DNA from: Actinoplanes sp. DH11
GTDB taxonomy: Bacteria > Actinomycetota > Actinomycetes > Mycobacteriales > Micromonosporaceae
Assembly (NCBI RefSeq): GCF_020873875.1
Contig: NZ_JAHWGU010000007.1
Span: forward strand, 124,001 to 188,000
Reading direction: 5' to 3'
Length of the DNA stretch: 64,000 nucleotides
The notes below the pieces were generated by a model. It saw only the letters and a program-made list of their open reading frames with translations. It had not been told where the DNA came from and did no database searches. Below, in pieces: positions 33,019 to 42,320 of the stretch. Made by a program: the position numbers and the translations under genes. Numbering within the stretch: position 1 is the stretch's first letter; each line of letters starts with the position of its first letter.

Positions 33019-33711
33019 GTGCCGAACCCGTACGTCGACGACCGATCCGACGCCGTGCCCGCCTGGATCGTGTGGCCGGTCAAGGCGCTCGCGTTCGTCG
33101 TGGTGCTCCCGTTCCGCCTGCTCTGGGAAGGCCTGCGGATCAGCGGGCGGTTCCTTCTGCGGTACGTCCTGCGGCCGCTGGCCTGGCTCTGGGAACACGC
33201 CGTCGTCATCCCGCTGGCGTGGCTCTGGCGGCACCTGGTGGTCATCCCGGCATCGTGGCTGTGGCGGTATCTGATCGTCGTCCCGGCGCGCTGGCTGTGG
33301 CGCGGGATCGTCACGCTGGGCCGGTGGCTGGCCTGGCCGTTCGTGTGGCTGTGGGGCGCCGCGATCCTCCCGGCCCTGCACGCGGTGATGCGCTGGGTGG
33401 TCGTGCCGGTCGCCGAGTTCCTCTGGGTGTGGCTCCTGGCGCCGGTGGGCCGGGCGATCATCTGGTTCGTGCGCACCGGATGGGACGGCACGACGTGGCT
33501 CGGTGTCCGGTTCTACCGCTACGTGCTGCGGCCGATCGGGGTCGCGCTGGCCTGGCTGTGGCGGTACACCTTCGGGGCGCTGTTCCGCGGTCTCGCGTAC
33601 GCCTGGCGGATGACCGTGACCCCCGCCGTGCGCTGGCTGCACACGCAGGTCCTGCGCCCGGCGGCGCAGGCGACCCGCGACATGCTCGGCGCCCTGGGCC
33701 TGCGCCGCTGA
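33019..33711 (+). CDS. Trp-rich membrane protein with 12-residue repeats
   Basis: 230 residues from GTG 33019 (VPNPYVDDRSDAVPAW). About 25 residues (11%) are Trp. The middle section repeats a 12-residue pattern, for example LAWLWEHAVVIP, LAWLWRHLVVIP, ASWLWRYLIVVP and ARWLWRGIVTLG. This gives a chain of very hydrophobic segments with single positively charged residues that may lie in or along the membrane. It ends with an amphipathic helix and GLRR. No homologous family is recognised. Strong third-position GC bias supports real coding. Confidence 0.65.
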   Translation: MPNPYVDDRSDAVPAWIVWPVKALAFVVVLPFRLLWEGLRISGRFLLRYVLRPLAWLWEHAVVIPLAWLWRHLVVIPASWLWRYLIVVPARWLWRGIVTLGRWLAWPFVWLWGAAILPALHAVMRWVVVPVAEFLWVWLLAPVGRAIIWFVRTGWDGTTWLGVRFYRYVLRPIGVALAWLWRYTFGALFRGLAYAWRMTVTPAVRWLHTQVLRPAAQATRDMLGALGLRR

Positions 33712-33823
33712 TCCGCCGGAGCGCCGCAAGGCAGGCGACGAGCTGCCGGACCGGGCCCAGGCCGGACACCCGGATCACCTGTTCGCGGAATTATTCCTGC
33801 AACTTACCTGCAAACCAAAAGCA

Positions 33824-33874
33824 TTGACGCATTTCATGATCCCTATCTAGATTCAATTTGATGCAAACGTTTGC
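33824..33874 (+). promoter_or_regulatory. Promoter of the pectate lyase gene with LacI-type operator
   Basis: TTGACG (33824-33829), an 18-base spacer and TAGATT (33848-33853) form a good promoter. The perfect palindrome GCAAACGTTTGC (33863-33874) lies at the presumed start site and resembles operators of LacI-family regulators. The matching regulator is not in the window. The remaining 330 bases of leader to 34206 hold no recognised gene. Confidence 0.7.
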
Positions 33875-34205
33875 TGAATTGGATCTCGATTGATCGAGGA
33901 GCGCGTATGCAAACCCGGAACCCGGCCCGCGCCCCACCACCGGCCCATGGCAGTCACCTCGTCTGACCTCGCGAGTTGCTCCACCGGCACACTTCGATCG
34001 GCCCTTTTCGGCCCGATTCCTCGCGTGTTTTCTGCGATATCCGCACGCACGCCAAAGATTTCCGCAAACACCTGGACATAGAGCCAGCGATCCGGCGTGC
34101 CCGGAAATGATCTGCGCCAGCATTCCCGTCTGCCGCGCCGTCACCGGGCGCCTGCGGCCGGGAACCGATCCGTGCGCACCCGTTCCCTACTGATCAGGAG
34201 GATCA

Positions 34206-36788
34206 GTGCATCCCACAACCGCTCGGCGCGTCCCCCGCCGGGGCCTGCTCGCCGCCTTCGGCGCCGTCCTCGGCGTCGTCGTGCTCATCCTCGGCATGGG
34301 CTCGATCGCCTACGCCGACACCCTGTTCACCGACGACTTCGAGGACGGCAACGCCACCGGCTGGACCGGCTCCGGCGGCAGCTGGGCGGTCGCCACCGAC
34401 GGCGACCGCGTCTACCGCCAGTCCGGCACCAGCTCCGACGCCCGCTCCCTGGCCGGCAACGCCGCCTGGACAAACTACTCGGCTCAGGCCGTCGTCAAAC
34501 CGACCGCGTTCAACGGCACCAACCGCTTCGTGGCCCTGCTGGCCCGGGCGCAGAGCAACACCAGCTACTACTACCTGGCGCTGCGCAGCAACAACACGGT
34601 GGAACTCAAGAAGCTGGTCGGCGGCTCGTCGACCACCCTGGACACCGCTTCCGTCGGCGTCAGCGTGGGCACCGCGTACACGCTGCGGCTGGACGTGAGC
34701 GGAACCTCGCTGCGCGGGTACGTCAACGGCGCCGCCCTGGTCGACGCGACCGACAGCCAGTTCAGCTCCGGCCGCATCGGCGTGGCCACCTTCAACGCCA
34801 GTGCCAACTTCGACGACGTGCGGGCCGACACGATCGGCGGCGGCGACCCGTCGTCACCGACGCCGTCCTCGGTGTCACCCTCCCCCAGCAGCAGTGAGCC
34901 GACCGACCCGGGCTCGAACGTCGCCGACGGCTGGGCCGGCGTCAACGCATGGGGTCAGAACGGCACCACCGGTGGCGCGGGCGGACCGACCGTCACGGTC
35001 GACACCGCGGCCGAGTTCATCGCCGAGGCCGCGGCCGCCGGACCGCGCATCATCCAGGTGCAGGGCCTGATCGCGCTGCCCGGGCCGATGCACGACGTCA
35101 CCTCCGACAAGACCATCGTCGGGATCGGCGCCGGCTCCGGGTTCACCGGCGGCGGCCTCAACATCGGCCTGCCGATCGACAACGCGATCACCGCGCCGCC
35201 CGCCAACGCGATCAACAACATCATCGTACGGAATCTGAACTTCCGGAACTGGGCCGACGACGCGATAAACGTGCAGATGTTCTCGCACCACATCTGGATC
35301 GACCACAACACCTGGACCACCGGGTCCGACGGCGGCGTCGACGTCAAACGCGGCTCCTCGTACGTCACCATCTCGTACAACCACGCCGACGGCACCGACA
35401 AGAACATGCTGCTCGGCCACGATGACAACAACGCCGCCCAGGACGTCGGCCGGCTCAAGGTCAGCTACCACCACAACTGGTTCGACGCCACCCGCCAGCG
35501 CAACCCGCGGGTCCGCTTCGGCGACCAGGTGCACGTCTACAACAACCACTACAACGACACCGGCGACTACGGCATCGCCTCCGCCGAGGACGCCGGCGTG
35601 ATCGTCGAGGGCAACAGCTTCGAGAACGTCGACGACCCGTACCACCTGGGCGAGGCGTCATCGGGGCCGGGCCGGCTCGTGGCCCGGGACAACTGCTTCG
35701 TCAACTCCGGTGCCGGTCAGGCCGGCGGGAGCGTCCCGGCCGTGCCGTACGCGTACACCTTGCTGCCCTGCGCCCAGGTGAAGGCCGCGGTCACCGCGGC
35801 CGCCGGAACCGGCAAGGTCGGTCTGCCCGGCGGTCCCACCGGCAACCCGTCACCGAGCACGTCCACCTCGGCCAGCCCCAGCCCGAGCAGTGCCAGCCCG
35901 ACACCGTCCACCAGCACCCCGCCGGTCGGCGACCCGGGTCTGATCGGCTGGGCCACCCAGAACGGCGGCACCACCGGCGGCGCCGGCGGCCAGACCGTCA
36001 CCGTGACCGACGGGCAGGCGCTCGCCGACGCCCTGGAGTCGTCGAGCCCGCTGATCATCCGGGTGCAGGGTTCGGTCACCATGCCGGACAAGATGAACGA
36101 CGTCCGGTCCAACAAGACCGTTCTCGGGGTCGGCTCGACGGCCGTGCTCGACAACGGCCTCAACGTGAGCAGCGCGACGAACGTCATCATCCGCAACCTC
36201 ACCTTCCGCGGCTGGGACGACGACGCGATAAACGTGCAGCAGTCCCGCAACGTCTGGCTCGACCACAACACGTTCGACGGGCCCGGCTACGACGGCGCCC
36301 TGGACATCAAACGGGGATCGGACTTCGTGACGGTCTCCTGGAACCGGGCCAGCAACCACGTCAAGACCATGCTGCTGGGCCACGACGACGGCAACGCGAG
36401 CCAGGACGTCGGGCACCTGCGCGTGACGTACCACCACAACTGGTTCGACAACACCGGCGAACGGCACCCGCGGGTCCGGTTCGGTGACCCGGTGCACGTC
36501 TACAACAACTACTACAACGGCAGTGACTACGGCGTCGCCTCCACCATGGGGGCCGGCGTGCTGGTCGAGGGCAACTACTTCGAGAACGTCACCCGGCCGA
36601 CCGCGGTCGGCTACGCCGAGTCGGATCCGGGCGACCTGGTCCAGCGCAACAACGTCTTCGTCAACTCCGGCGCCCCGGAGAGCGCCGGGGACGTCGCCCC
36701 CATCCCCTACGCGTACCAGCCGGACAACGCGGCCGACGTGAAGTCTCTCGTCACCGCCGGCGCGGGCGCCGGCCGGATCAGCCCCTGA
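34206..36788 (+). CDS. Secreted pectate lyase with two PL1 catalytic domains and an N-terminal carbohydrate-binding-like domain
   Basis: 860 residues from GTG 34206 with AGGAGG 5 bases upstream. The signal peptide is about 1-37 (cleavage near YADT). Residues 40-215 form a concanavalin-like/CBM domain (TLFTDDFEDGNATGW). A Pro/Ser/Thr linker leads to a PL1 parallel beta-helix at about 240-540, and a second linker leads to a second PL1 domain at about 575-860. Each PL1 domain carries WLDHNTF or WIDHNTW and the catalytic loop R-x-PRVRFGDxVHVYNN (RNPRVRFG and RHPRVRFG) with conserved Arg residues. Both look intact. The product cleaves pectate by calcium-dependent beta-elimination. Confidence 0.93.
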   Translation: MHPTTARRVPRRGLLAAFGAVLGVVVLILGMGSIAYADTLFTDDFEDGNATGWTGSGGSWAVATDGDRVYRQSGTSSDARSLAGNAAWTNYSAQAVVKPTAFNGTNRFVALLARAQSNTSYYYLALRSNNTVELKKLVGGSSTTLDTASVGVSVGTAYTLRLDVSGTSLRGYVNGAALVDATDSQFSSGRIGVATFNASANFDDVRADTIGGGDPSSPTPSSVSPSPSSSEPTDPGSNVADGWAGVNAWGQNGTTGGAGGPTVTVDTAAEFIAEAAAAGPRIIQVQGLIALPGPMHDVTSDKTIVGIGAGSGFTGGGLNIGLPIDNAITAPPANAINNIIVRNLNFRNWADDAINVQMFSHHIWIDHNTWTTGSDGGVDVKRGSSYVTISYNHADGTDKNMLLGHDDNNAAQDVGRLKVSYHHNWFDATRQRNPRVRFGDQVHVYNNHYNDTGDYGIASAEDAGVIVEGNSFENVDDPYHLGEASSGPGRLVARDNCFVNSGAGQAGGSVPAVPYAYTLLPCAQVKAAVTAAAGTGKVGLPGGPTGNPSPSTSTSASPSPSSASPTPSTSTPPVGDPGLIGWATQNGGTTGGAGGQTVTVTDGQALADALESSSPLIIRVQGSVTMPDKMNDVRSNKTVLGVGSTAVLDNGLNVSSATNVIIRNLTFRGWDDDAINVQQSRNVWLDHNTFDGPGYDGALDIKRGSDFVTVSWNRASNHVKTMLLGHDDGNASQDVGHLRVTYHHNWFDNTGERHPRVRFGDPVHVYNNYYNGSDYGVASTMGAGVLVEGNYFENVTRPTAVGYAESDPGDLVQRNNVFVNSGAPESAGDVAPIPYAYQPDNAADVKSLVTAGAGAGRISP

Positions 36789-36803
36789 CCGACACCGACA
36801 GCT

Positions 36804-36831
36804 GCCGGGGCCGCCGCCAGGCGGTCCCGGC
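36804..36831 (+). terminator. Terminator hairpin after the pectate lyase gene
   Basis: GCCGGGGCCGCC (36804-36815) pairs with 36820-36831 around GCCA with one G-U pair. It starts 16 bases after the stop codon. No T-tract follows. Confidence 0.6.
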
Positions 36832-36860
36832 GTGTCACACCCCCGTGGCAGGCTCCCGGC

Positions 36861-38096
36861 ATGCGTTGTGACGTCTGCGAGTCGCCGATGGACCGATGGG
36901 ATCTGCCACCGTCCCCGTGGTGCCGGGAGATCTGGACCTGCACGTGGTGCCACGCGGTGACCCAGGTCGGCGCCGGCGACTACGAGGTGCTGCGGTTTCC
37001 GTACGAGCGGTGGAACCTGCGCTGGGAGGCGGCCTGGTCGGACATGCTGGCCGACGCGAGCCGGCATGCGTACGGCCTGCGCAACGCCACGCTGTGCGGC
37101 ATCGAGAAATCCGACATGGAGGGCTCTCAGTTCGGCATGTGGGGCGGCCGCGACGACGACTGCCCCGACTGCACGGCTGCGGCACAGGCGATCGACGCCC
37201 GGTGGCCCGAGGACCGGCGCGCCGGCGGGTTCCGGGTCTGCGTGCCCGCCGCGTCCCGCCCGGCGGAAACCGGCTCCGTCCGGCCCGCCGACGAACTGGG
37301 CCGGGCGGACGTGCTGCTGCCGGACCTGCCGGTGGGGCCGGCCGGCCGGCTGCTTCCCGAGCCCGCCCCGGCGCATCCGGAAACCGGCTTCCGGACGATC
37401 GGCGACGGCCCCGACGCGGTGCGCCTACCGGCGTTCTGGGCCGGCGGAGGCCTCGGGCAGTACCGGCCGTTCGACCAACGGGAACGGCATTTCGCCTGGT
37501 TCCAGGCCTACCCGCTGGAAAGCGTCCCGGCGCTGGACGACGCATCGTTCACCGGTGACTTCGCCTGGTTCGGCGACATCGGGGAACCGCTCGACCACCG
37601 CACCGCGGTGACCGACCCGATCGCCGCGAAACTGGCCGAGGACGGGCTCACCCTGCCTGCCGACTTCGTCGCGCTGATCACCCGGGCGCACCTGCACCGC
37701 TGCCTGGACCGGGCCGGCGACTGCTCCTGGACCGACGTGGCCGGCCCGGTGCCCAGCCCGGCTCACCCGGACGACCGCATGGTGCTGTTCTTCCGTGACC
37801 AGCAGAGTTGCCTCGTCTGGTACCTCTACCTGCACCGCGACGGACACTATGCGGTCGTCTGCTCGGGCCGGGACTACACCACCGAGTGGGGGCTCAGGTA
37901 CCGGCAGGACGGCGAGATCGCTGAGCCTGTCGACGAGCTGTACTGGTGCGCGCCGGGCGTGGAGAGCTTCGCCTACCGGTTCCTGATCGAAGGAACGCTC
38001 ATCCAGGCGATCCGGGACCGGCGGCCGGCCACGGAACTGACCCCGGAGGCGCTGACCTACCTGGCCCACTACGTGCCCGCTGCTCCCCACACCTGA
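36861..38096 (+). CDS. Protein with N-terminal zinc-ribbon-like Cys pairs and SUKH-like C-terminal region
   Basis: 411 residues from ATG 36861. CDVCESP at the N-terminus and WTCTWC about 20 residues later form a possible four-Cys zinc site. The middle region is Pro-rich. The C-terminal 170 residues contain GLTLPADFVALITRAHLHRC and DQQSCLVWYLYLHRDGHYAV, reminiscent of SMI1/KNR4 (SUKH) domains, which often serve as immunity proteins in bacterial toxin systems (established for the superfamily). Family assignment is tentative and no toxin gene is adjacent. There is no signal peptide. Confidence 0.6.
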   Translation: MRCDVCESPMDRWDLPPSPWCREIWTCTWCHAVTQVGAGDYEVLRFPYERWNLRWEAAWSDMLADASRHAYGLRNATLCGIEKSDMEGSQFGMWGGRDDDCPDCTAAAQAIDARWPEDRRAGGFRVCVPAASRPAETGSVRPADELGRADVLLPDLPVGPAGRLLPEPAPAHPETGFRTIGDGPDAVRLPAFWAGGGLGQYRPFDQRERHFAWFQAYPLESVPALDDASFTGDFAWFGDIGEPLDHRTAVTDPIAAKLAEDGLTLPADFVALITRAHLHRCLDRAGDCSWTDVAGPVPSPAHPDDRMVLFFRDQQSCLVWYLYLHRDGHYAVVCSGRDYTTEWGLRYRQDGEIAEPVDELYWCAPGVESFAYRFLIEGTLIQAIRDRRPATELTPEALTYLAHYVPAAPHT

Positions 38097-38163
38097 CCAG
38101 TGACAACGCTGCCGTCGGGAGGCGCGTTCCGGATATAGGCGGTTCGGTACCGGTCCGTTGCTG

Positions 38164-38934
38164 TCAGCGGCCGAGTACGGCACCGCCGTTGAGACCGATG
38201 ATCTGGCCGGTCAGGTAACCGGCGTCGGGTGAGGCGATGTACCGGATGGCCGCTGCGACATCGGCGGGTGTTCCGGCCCGTCCGACGAGAGTGTCGGCCA
38301 CCTTCGTGGCCACGAAGTCCGCGGTGTCCTGACCGTGGAAGATGTCGGTGTCCCGCACATAGCCGGGCGCGAGCACGTTGACGGTGATGCCGTCCGTGCC
38401 CAGCTCGCGGGCCAGGCCCAAGGCCCATCCGTGCATGGCCGCCTTCGCCGCGGCATAGGAGCCGGCTGAATGCTGCCCGGCGCCTCCCCGTTGTGCGGCA
38501 GCGGAACTGACCATGATGAGACGTCCGCCGGGCCGGCTCAGCTGCTGCCGGAGCGCGTGGGTCAGCAGCACCGCGGTCAGCAGATTGGTGTTGAGGTCAC
38601 GCTGCCAGGAAATGGCGAGCGCTTCGAGGCTTTCGTCCGCCGGAGGTGTGATGATGGCGCCCGCGTTGTTGACCAGTACGTCAACGGGGCCCAGCCGGCC
38701 GATGAGTGCCGCGGCACGACGAACCTGCGTCGGATCCGTCAGGTCCGCACTGACCGGAATCACGCGATCCGCCCCGGTGGCCTCGTGGATCTCGGTCCGG
38801 GCCTGAGCCAGCAGCTCTTTCCGCCGGCCGATGATGACCACCCGGTCGCCCTGGCCGGCGAACATACGAGCTATCTGTTTACCGATGCCGGTTCCGCCAC
38901 CTGACACCACCGCAAGACGGGATCCCGTTGTCAT
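38164..38934 (-). CDS. Short-chain dehydrogenase/reductase
   Basis: 256 residues from ATG 38934. The cofactor motif is SGGGTGIGKQIA, NNAG is present, the catalytic Ser lies in IMVSSAAAQRGG and the Tyr/Lys in GSYAAAKAAM. APGYVRD follows. It is a complete classical SDR, probably NADPH-linked because of the basic residues after beta-2 (IGRRKEL). The substrate is unknown. It is convergent with the 36861-38096 gene. Confidence 0.93.
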   Translation of the reverse strand: MTTGSRLAVVSGGGTGIGKQIARMFAGQGDRVVIIGRRKELLAQARTEIHEATGADRVIPVSADLTDPTQVRRAAALIGRLGPVDVLVNNAGAIITPPADESLEALAISWQRDLNTNLLTAVLLTHALRQQLSRPGGRLIMVSSAAAQRGGAGQHSAGSYAAAKAAMHGWALGLARELGTDGITVNVLAPGYVRDTDIFHGQDTADFVATKVADTLVGRAGTPADVAAAIRYIASPDAGYLTGQIIGLNGGAVLGR

Positions 38935-39037
38935 GCCGTGACAGTATCGATCTTCGCCGATGATTTGCCGCGCATCCGCTGCTCGGCTCCGCGGCGCACC
39001 GCGGGACGAAGCCGTCGGCGCGCCGCTGGTCGGGTCG

Positions 39038-42000
39038 TCAGCGCGCCGCCAGGCGCATCTCGGAGACGGTGGTCCAGGGCTTGCCGGTGGTCTCCGACAA
39101 TGCCACCAGCCGGACGTAGCGTGCGCTGCGCGCCGGGAAGCAGACGTTCTGCTCGTCGATCACGTCCGGCCAGGTGCCGGTGGCCGCGGGTGTCCCCCAC
39201 GTCGTGCCGTCCGTCGAGGTGTAGACCTCGTAGCGGCCGATCCGGCCGTTCGCCGAGTTCTGCCGGGGCCGCTGGTAGACGCAGCTCACCGACATGGTGC
39301 GGCCCAGGTCGAGCTGGATCTCGTGCGGGTGCGGCGGGTCGGCGGCGGACCATTCGGTGTGCCAGAACGTGGCGAGGTCGTTGTCCAGCACGTTGACGCC
39401 GCGGCCGTCCTGCGCGGCGGTCTCCTGGCTGTCCACGGAACGGACCGTGTAGGCGATCCGCGGCAGCCGGGCGTAGAGCGACACGTTCAGCTCGGCGATC
39501 GACGTCCACGGCTGGGCGTTGACCTCGGAGAGTGCGCGCAACCGGACGTAGCGGGCACTCTTCGGGGCGAAGCTGACCGCCTGCTCGGTGGCGTTGTTGG
39601 CGAAGGTGCCGGTGGCCGAGGCTGTACCCCAGTTGGTGCCGTCGACGGACACGTGGACCTCGTAGCGGCCGATGCGCCCGTTCGCGCTGCCCGGCCGGCC
39701 CTGATAGAACAGGCCGTTCACGTCGTAGATGCCGCCCAGGTCGAGCTGGATCTCGTGCGGGTGCGGCGGGTCGGCGGCCGACCACTGGGTGTGCCAGAAC
39801 GTGTTCGGGTTGCCGTCGAGGACGTTGGTGCCGGGCGAGCCGGACTCCTGCGAGTCGACCCGGCGCACGACCATCGCCGACTGCGGGCGGCGCTGCGGCA
39901 CGAACGTGGCCGTGTAGGTGGTGTTCGTGGTGGGCGCGGTGAGGGTGTGCGTCTGCGAGCCGCCGTCGGACCAGGCGGCGAAGACCTGGGGTACGCCGCC
40001 GAGGACCTGCGGGGTGACACCGCTGACCGTGTTCGCCGAGCCCTGCACGACCCGTTTGGTGAACGGGGTGGCGAGGGCGGCGCCACCGATGGCGACCTGG
40101 GCGCCGGGCGGGTTGCCGACGAAGGTCAGATCAACGGTACGCGGATCGAGGCGCCGCGTCGTCGTGGTCGACAGCCCGCCCGCGTCGGTGGCCGTCAGCA
40201 CGAGTTCCAGGTAGGACGGGTATTCGTGGTCGGGTGCCGGGAACGACGCCGACGCCACCCCGGTCCACTCCTGCACGGTGTGGGTGTGGCAGTTGTCCGG
40301 GGTGTAGCAGTGGTATTGCAGCAGTCGCCAGCGCAGCGCCGACGCCGGCAGCGTGCCCTCGTTCGGGTCGGTGGCACCGCCGCTGAAACTCAGGTTCTGC
40401 CCGACCGCGAAGGTGGTGCCGGCGGCCGGGGTGCTGATGGTCGCGGCGGGCGGGCTGTTGCCGGACTGGATCTGCACGGTCTGCTCGTCCGCCGCGTCCA
40501 GCGAGTCGAGGACCCGCAGCCGCGCCGTGAACGGGCCGCCGTCGGTGTCGTAGGTGTGCGTGGCGGTGGCGGTGCGCGCGTCCACCGTACCGTCGTTGGT
40601 GAAGTCCCATTCGTAGCGCAGCAGCCCGGCGTCGGCCGGGTCCGGGTCGTTGGACTGCCGGGCGTCGAAGGTGACAGTCAGCGGCGCCTCACCCGTGGTG
40701 GGCGCGGCCTCGAGCACCGCGTTCGGCGGCTGGTTGCCGGCGAAGTACCGGATGCGGCGGACCGTGCCGCCCGCGTCCGCGTAGTACAGCTCCCCGCCGG
40801 GCCCGATCGCCAGGTCCACCGGGTTCGCCGCACCGGAGACGAAGGTGAGCCGGTTGCCGGCCGCCGGCACGCCACCCGCGGCCGGTGGCAGCATCGCCCA
40901 GATGCAGTCGCGCGTGTAGTCGGCGAAGAACAGGGCGCCCGCGTACTGCGCCGGGTAGTCGCCCCCGGTGGGCGGGGAGAACGCCACGCCCGAGGTGCTG
41001 GATCCGCCGGTCGGGCAGGGTTCGCCGGACACGACCTGACCGGTGTGCGCGTACGTGTAGTGCGGCGCCGTCTGCCCGCCCGAGGTGTACTGGCTCTCGC
41101 ACATGTCGAGGTTCGCGCCGTCGTAGCCGCCCTGGCGCCCGGTGCCCTCGAAACACGGCCAGCCCAGGTTGCGGACCGCCGACGCGTCCGGCACCCGGTT
41201 GATCTCCTCCCAGTTGTTCCAGCCGACGTCACCGACCCAGATCTCGCTGGTGCCCGGGCGCATCGCGAACCGGTAGGGGTTGCGCAGCCCGTACGCGATG
41301 ATCCGCTGGGTGTTGGCGTCGGGTGAGGCGATGCCGGGGTTGCCGGACGCGGCGGCGCCGGTGAGCGGGTCGAGGCGCAGGATGGTGCCGTCCAGGCCGG
41401 CCGGGTCGCCGGTGGTGCGCACGTCCTGGGAGCGCAGCGCGCCGCCCTGCGCGCCCGGCGGCGTCATGGTGCCACCCGGCGGGTCGGCGCACGGGTTGAC
41501 CGGGCTGCCGAGCTGCCCGTAGTCGACGGTGTTGAAGCTGGCGCCGTCACCGGAGCTGACGTAGAGCATGCGGTCGGCGCCGAAGTGCAGGTCCCCGATG
41601 GAGTGCGAGGAGAACTGCTGGCACCAGTCGTGCAGCAGGACGGTCTCGCCGCCGGTGGCGACGCTGCCTTCGGCCTGGAGCCGGGAGAGGCGGCCGGTGA
41701 CGATGCAACGGCCGCCGTTGGTGCCGCCGACGGCGCCGCAGTTGTCGTTCCAGACCGGTGCGGTCTGCCCGGGCGGCGCGTCGTAGGTGTAGAGCACATA
41801 GACGTACGGCACGGTGGGGAACGACGGGTGCAGGGCGAGGCCGAGCAGGCCGCGGTCGTTCTGGTTGTGCACGTTGGCGGTCAGGTCGGCGAAGAGGGTC
41901 GCGGTGGTGTCGGCGATCGAGTCGAACACCTTGATCCGGCCGGCTTTCTCGGCCACGAAGATCCGCCCGTCCGGGGCGAACTCGATGTTCATCGGCTGGT

Positions 42001-42139
42001 CCAGGCCGGACAGGACGGTCTGCTCGCGGAAGCCGGCGGGCAGCACCGCCGCCTGCGCCGGAGCACCGCCGACCACGCCCAGAAGTGTGGCGACCAGCAG
42101 GGTGACGACCAATGTGGACACAATGCGCCGAACAGGCAC
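39038..42139 (-). CDS. Secreted glucose/sorbosone-dehydrogenase-like protein with PKD-type and two discoidin domains
   Basis: 1033 residues from GTG 42139 with a purine-rich GGGAGGG upstream. The signal peptide is about 1-30. Residues 35-475 are a GSDH/sorbosone-dehydrogenase six-blade propeller: LDQPMNIEFAPDGRIFVAEK, DRGLLGLALHPSF and RNPYRFAMRPG. Residues 478-560 are PKD-like (YEWDFTNDGT). Further beta-sandwich regions follow, then two F5/8-type C (discoidin) domains at about 775-890 and 905-1030, each with SQE, FWHTxWSAADPPHPHEIQLD and NSANGRIGRYEV. It is probably an extracellular sugar-oxidising or sugar-binding protein attached to polysaccharide through the discoidin domains. PQQ dependence is not proven by the sequence. 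Confidence 0.87.
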   Translation of the reverse strand: MPVRRIVSTLVVTLLVATLLGVVGGAPAQAAVLPAGFREQTVLSGLDQPMNIEFAPDGRIFVAEKAGRIKVFDSIADTTATLFADLTANVHNQNDRGLLGLALHPSFPTVPYVYVLYTYDAPPGQTAPVWNDNCGAVGGTNGGRCIVTGRLSRLQAEGSVATGGETVLLHDWCQQFSSHSIGDLHFGADRMLYVSSGDGASFNTVDYGQLGSPVNPCADPPGGTMTPPGAQGGALRSQDVRTTGDPAGLDGTILRLDPLTGAAASGNPGIASPDANTQRIIAYGLRNPYRFAMRPGTSEIWVGDVGWNNWEEINRVPDASAVRNLGWPCFEGTGRQGGYDGANLDMCESQYTSGGQTAPHYTYAHTGQVVSGEPCPTGGSSTSGVAFSPPTGGDYPAQYAGALFFADYTRDCIWAMLPPAAGGVPAAGNRLTFVSGAANPVDLAIGPGGELYYADAGGTVRRIRYFAGNQPPNAVLEAAPTTGEAPLTVTFDARQSNDPDPADAGLLRYEWDFTNDGTVDARTATATHTYDTDGGPFTARLRVLDSLDAADEQTVQIQSGNSPPAATISTPAAGTTFAVGQNLSFSGGATDPNEGTLPASALRWRLLQYHCYTPDNCHTHTVQEWTGVASASFPAPDHEYPSYLELVLTATDAGGLSTTTTRRLDPRTVDLTFVGNPPGAQVAIGGAALATPFTKRVVQGSANTVSGVTPQVLGGVPQVFAAWSDGGSQTHTLTAPTTNTTYTATFVPQRRPQSAMVVRRVDSQESGSPGTNVLDGNPNTFWHTQWSAADPPHPHEIQLDLGGIYDVNGLFYQGRPGSANGRIGRYEVHVSVDGTNWGTASATGTFANNATEQAVSFAPKSARYVRLRALSEVNAQPWTSIAELNVSLYARLPRIAYTVRSVDSQETAAQDGRGVNVLDNDLATFWHTEWSAADPPHPHEIQLDLGRTMSVSCVYQRPRQNSANGRIGRYEVYTSTDGTTWGTPAATGTWPDVIDEQNVCFPARSARYVRLVALSETTGKPWTTVSEMRLAAR

Positions 42140-42280
42140 CGGCCTTTTCCCTCCCCCGAGGCTGCTGCCGCTTCGCAGCGAGGAAGGGATGACAACACGA
42201 CCGGCAGGTCATCAGTTGGTTTCAATCAGGTTTCCGCGCATGCCGCGAAATCGGCGCTGTCCCCGGTGGAGGATGACTGC

Positions 42281-42301
42281 TACTTTCCTAGTAGGAAAGT
42301 A
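42281..42301. promoter_or_regulatory. Operator-like inverted repeat TACTTTCCT-AGT-AGGAAAGTA
   Basis: Perfect 9-base arms (42281-42289 and 42293-42301) are separated by 3 bases, 20 bases before the start of the 42321 gene. It is probably the site of the regulator encoded by the second gene of that pair. Confidence 0.7.
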
Positions 42302-42320
42302 CGTTCCCGAGGAGGAAGTC

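Noticed and set aside
30234..33827. 1197-codon forward open frame spanning the TetR and MFS region
   Set aside because: It crosses two clear genes and a repeat array; only its first 300 bases resemble protein, and those are frameshifted.
33890..34081. Possible small gene or leader peptide upstream of the pectate lyase
   Set aside because: A start with GAGGAG exists, but the product has no protein-like features and codon bias is weak.
36861..38096. Polymorphic-toxin immunity gene call
   Set aside because: The SUKH resemblance is weak and no toxin gene lies next to it.
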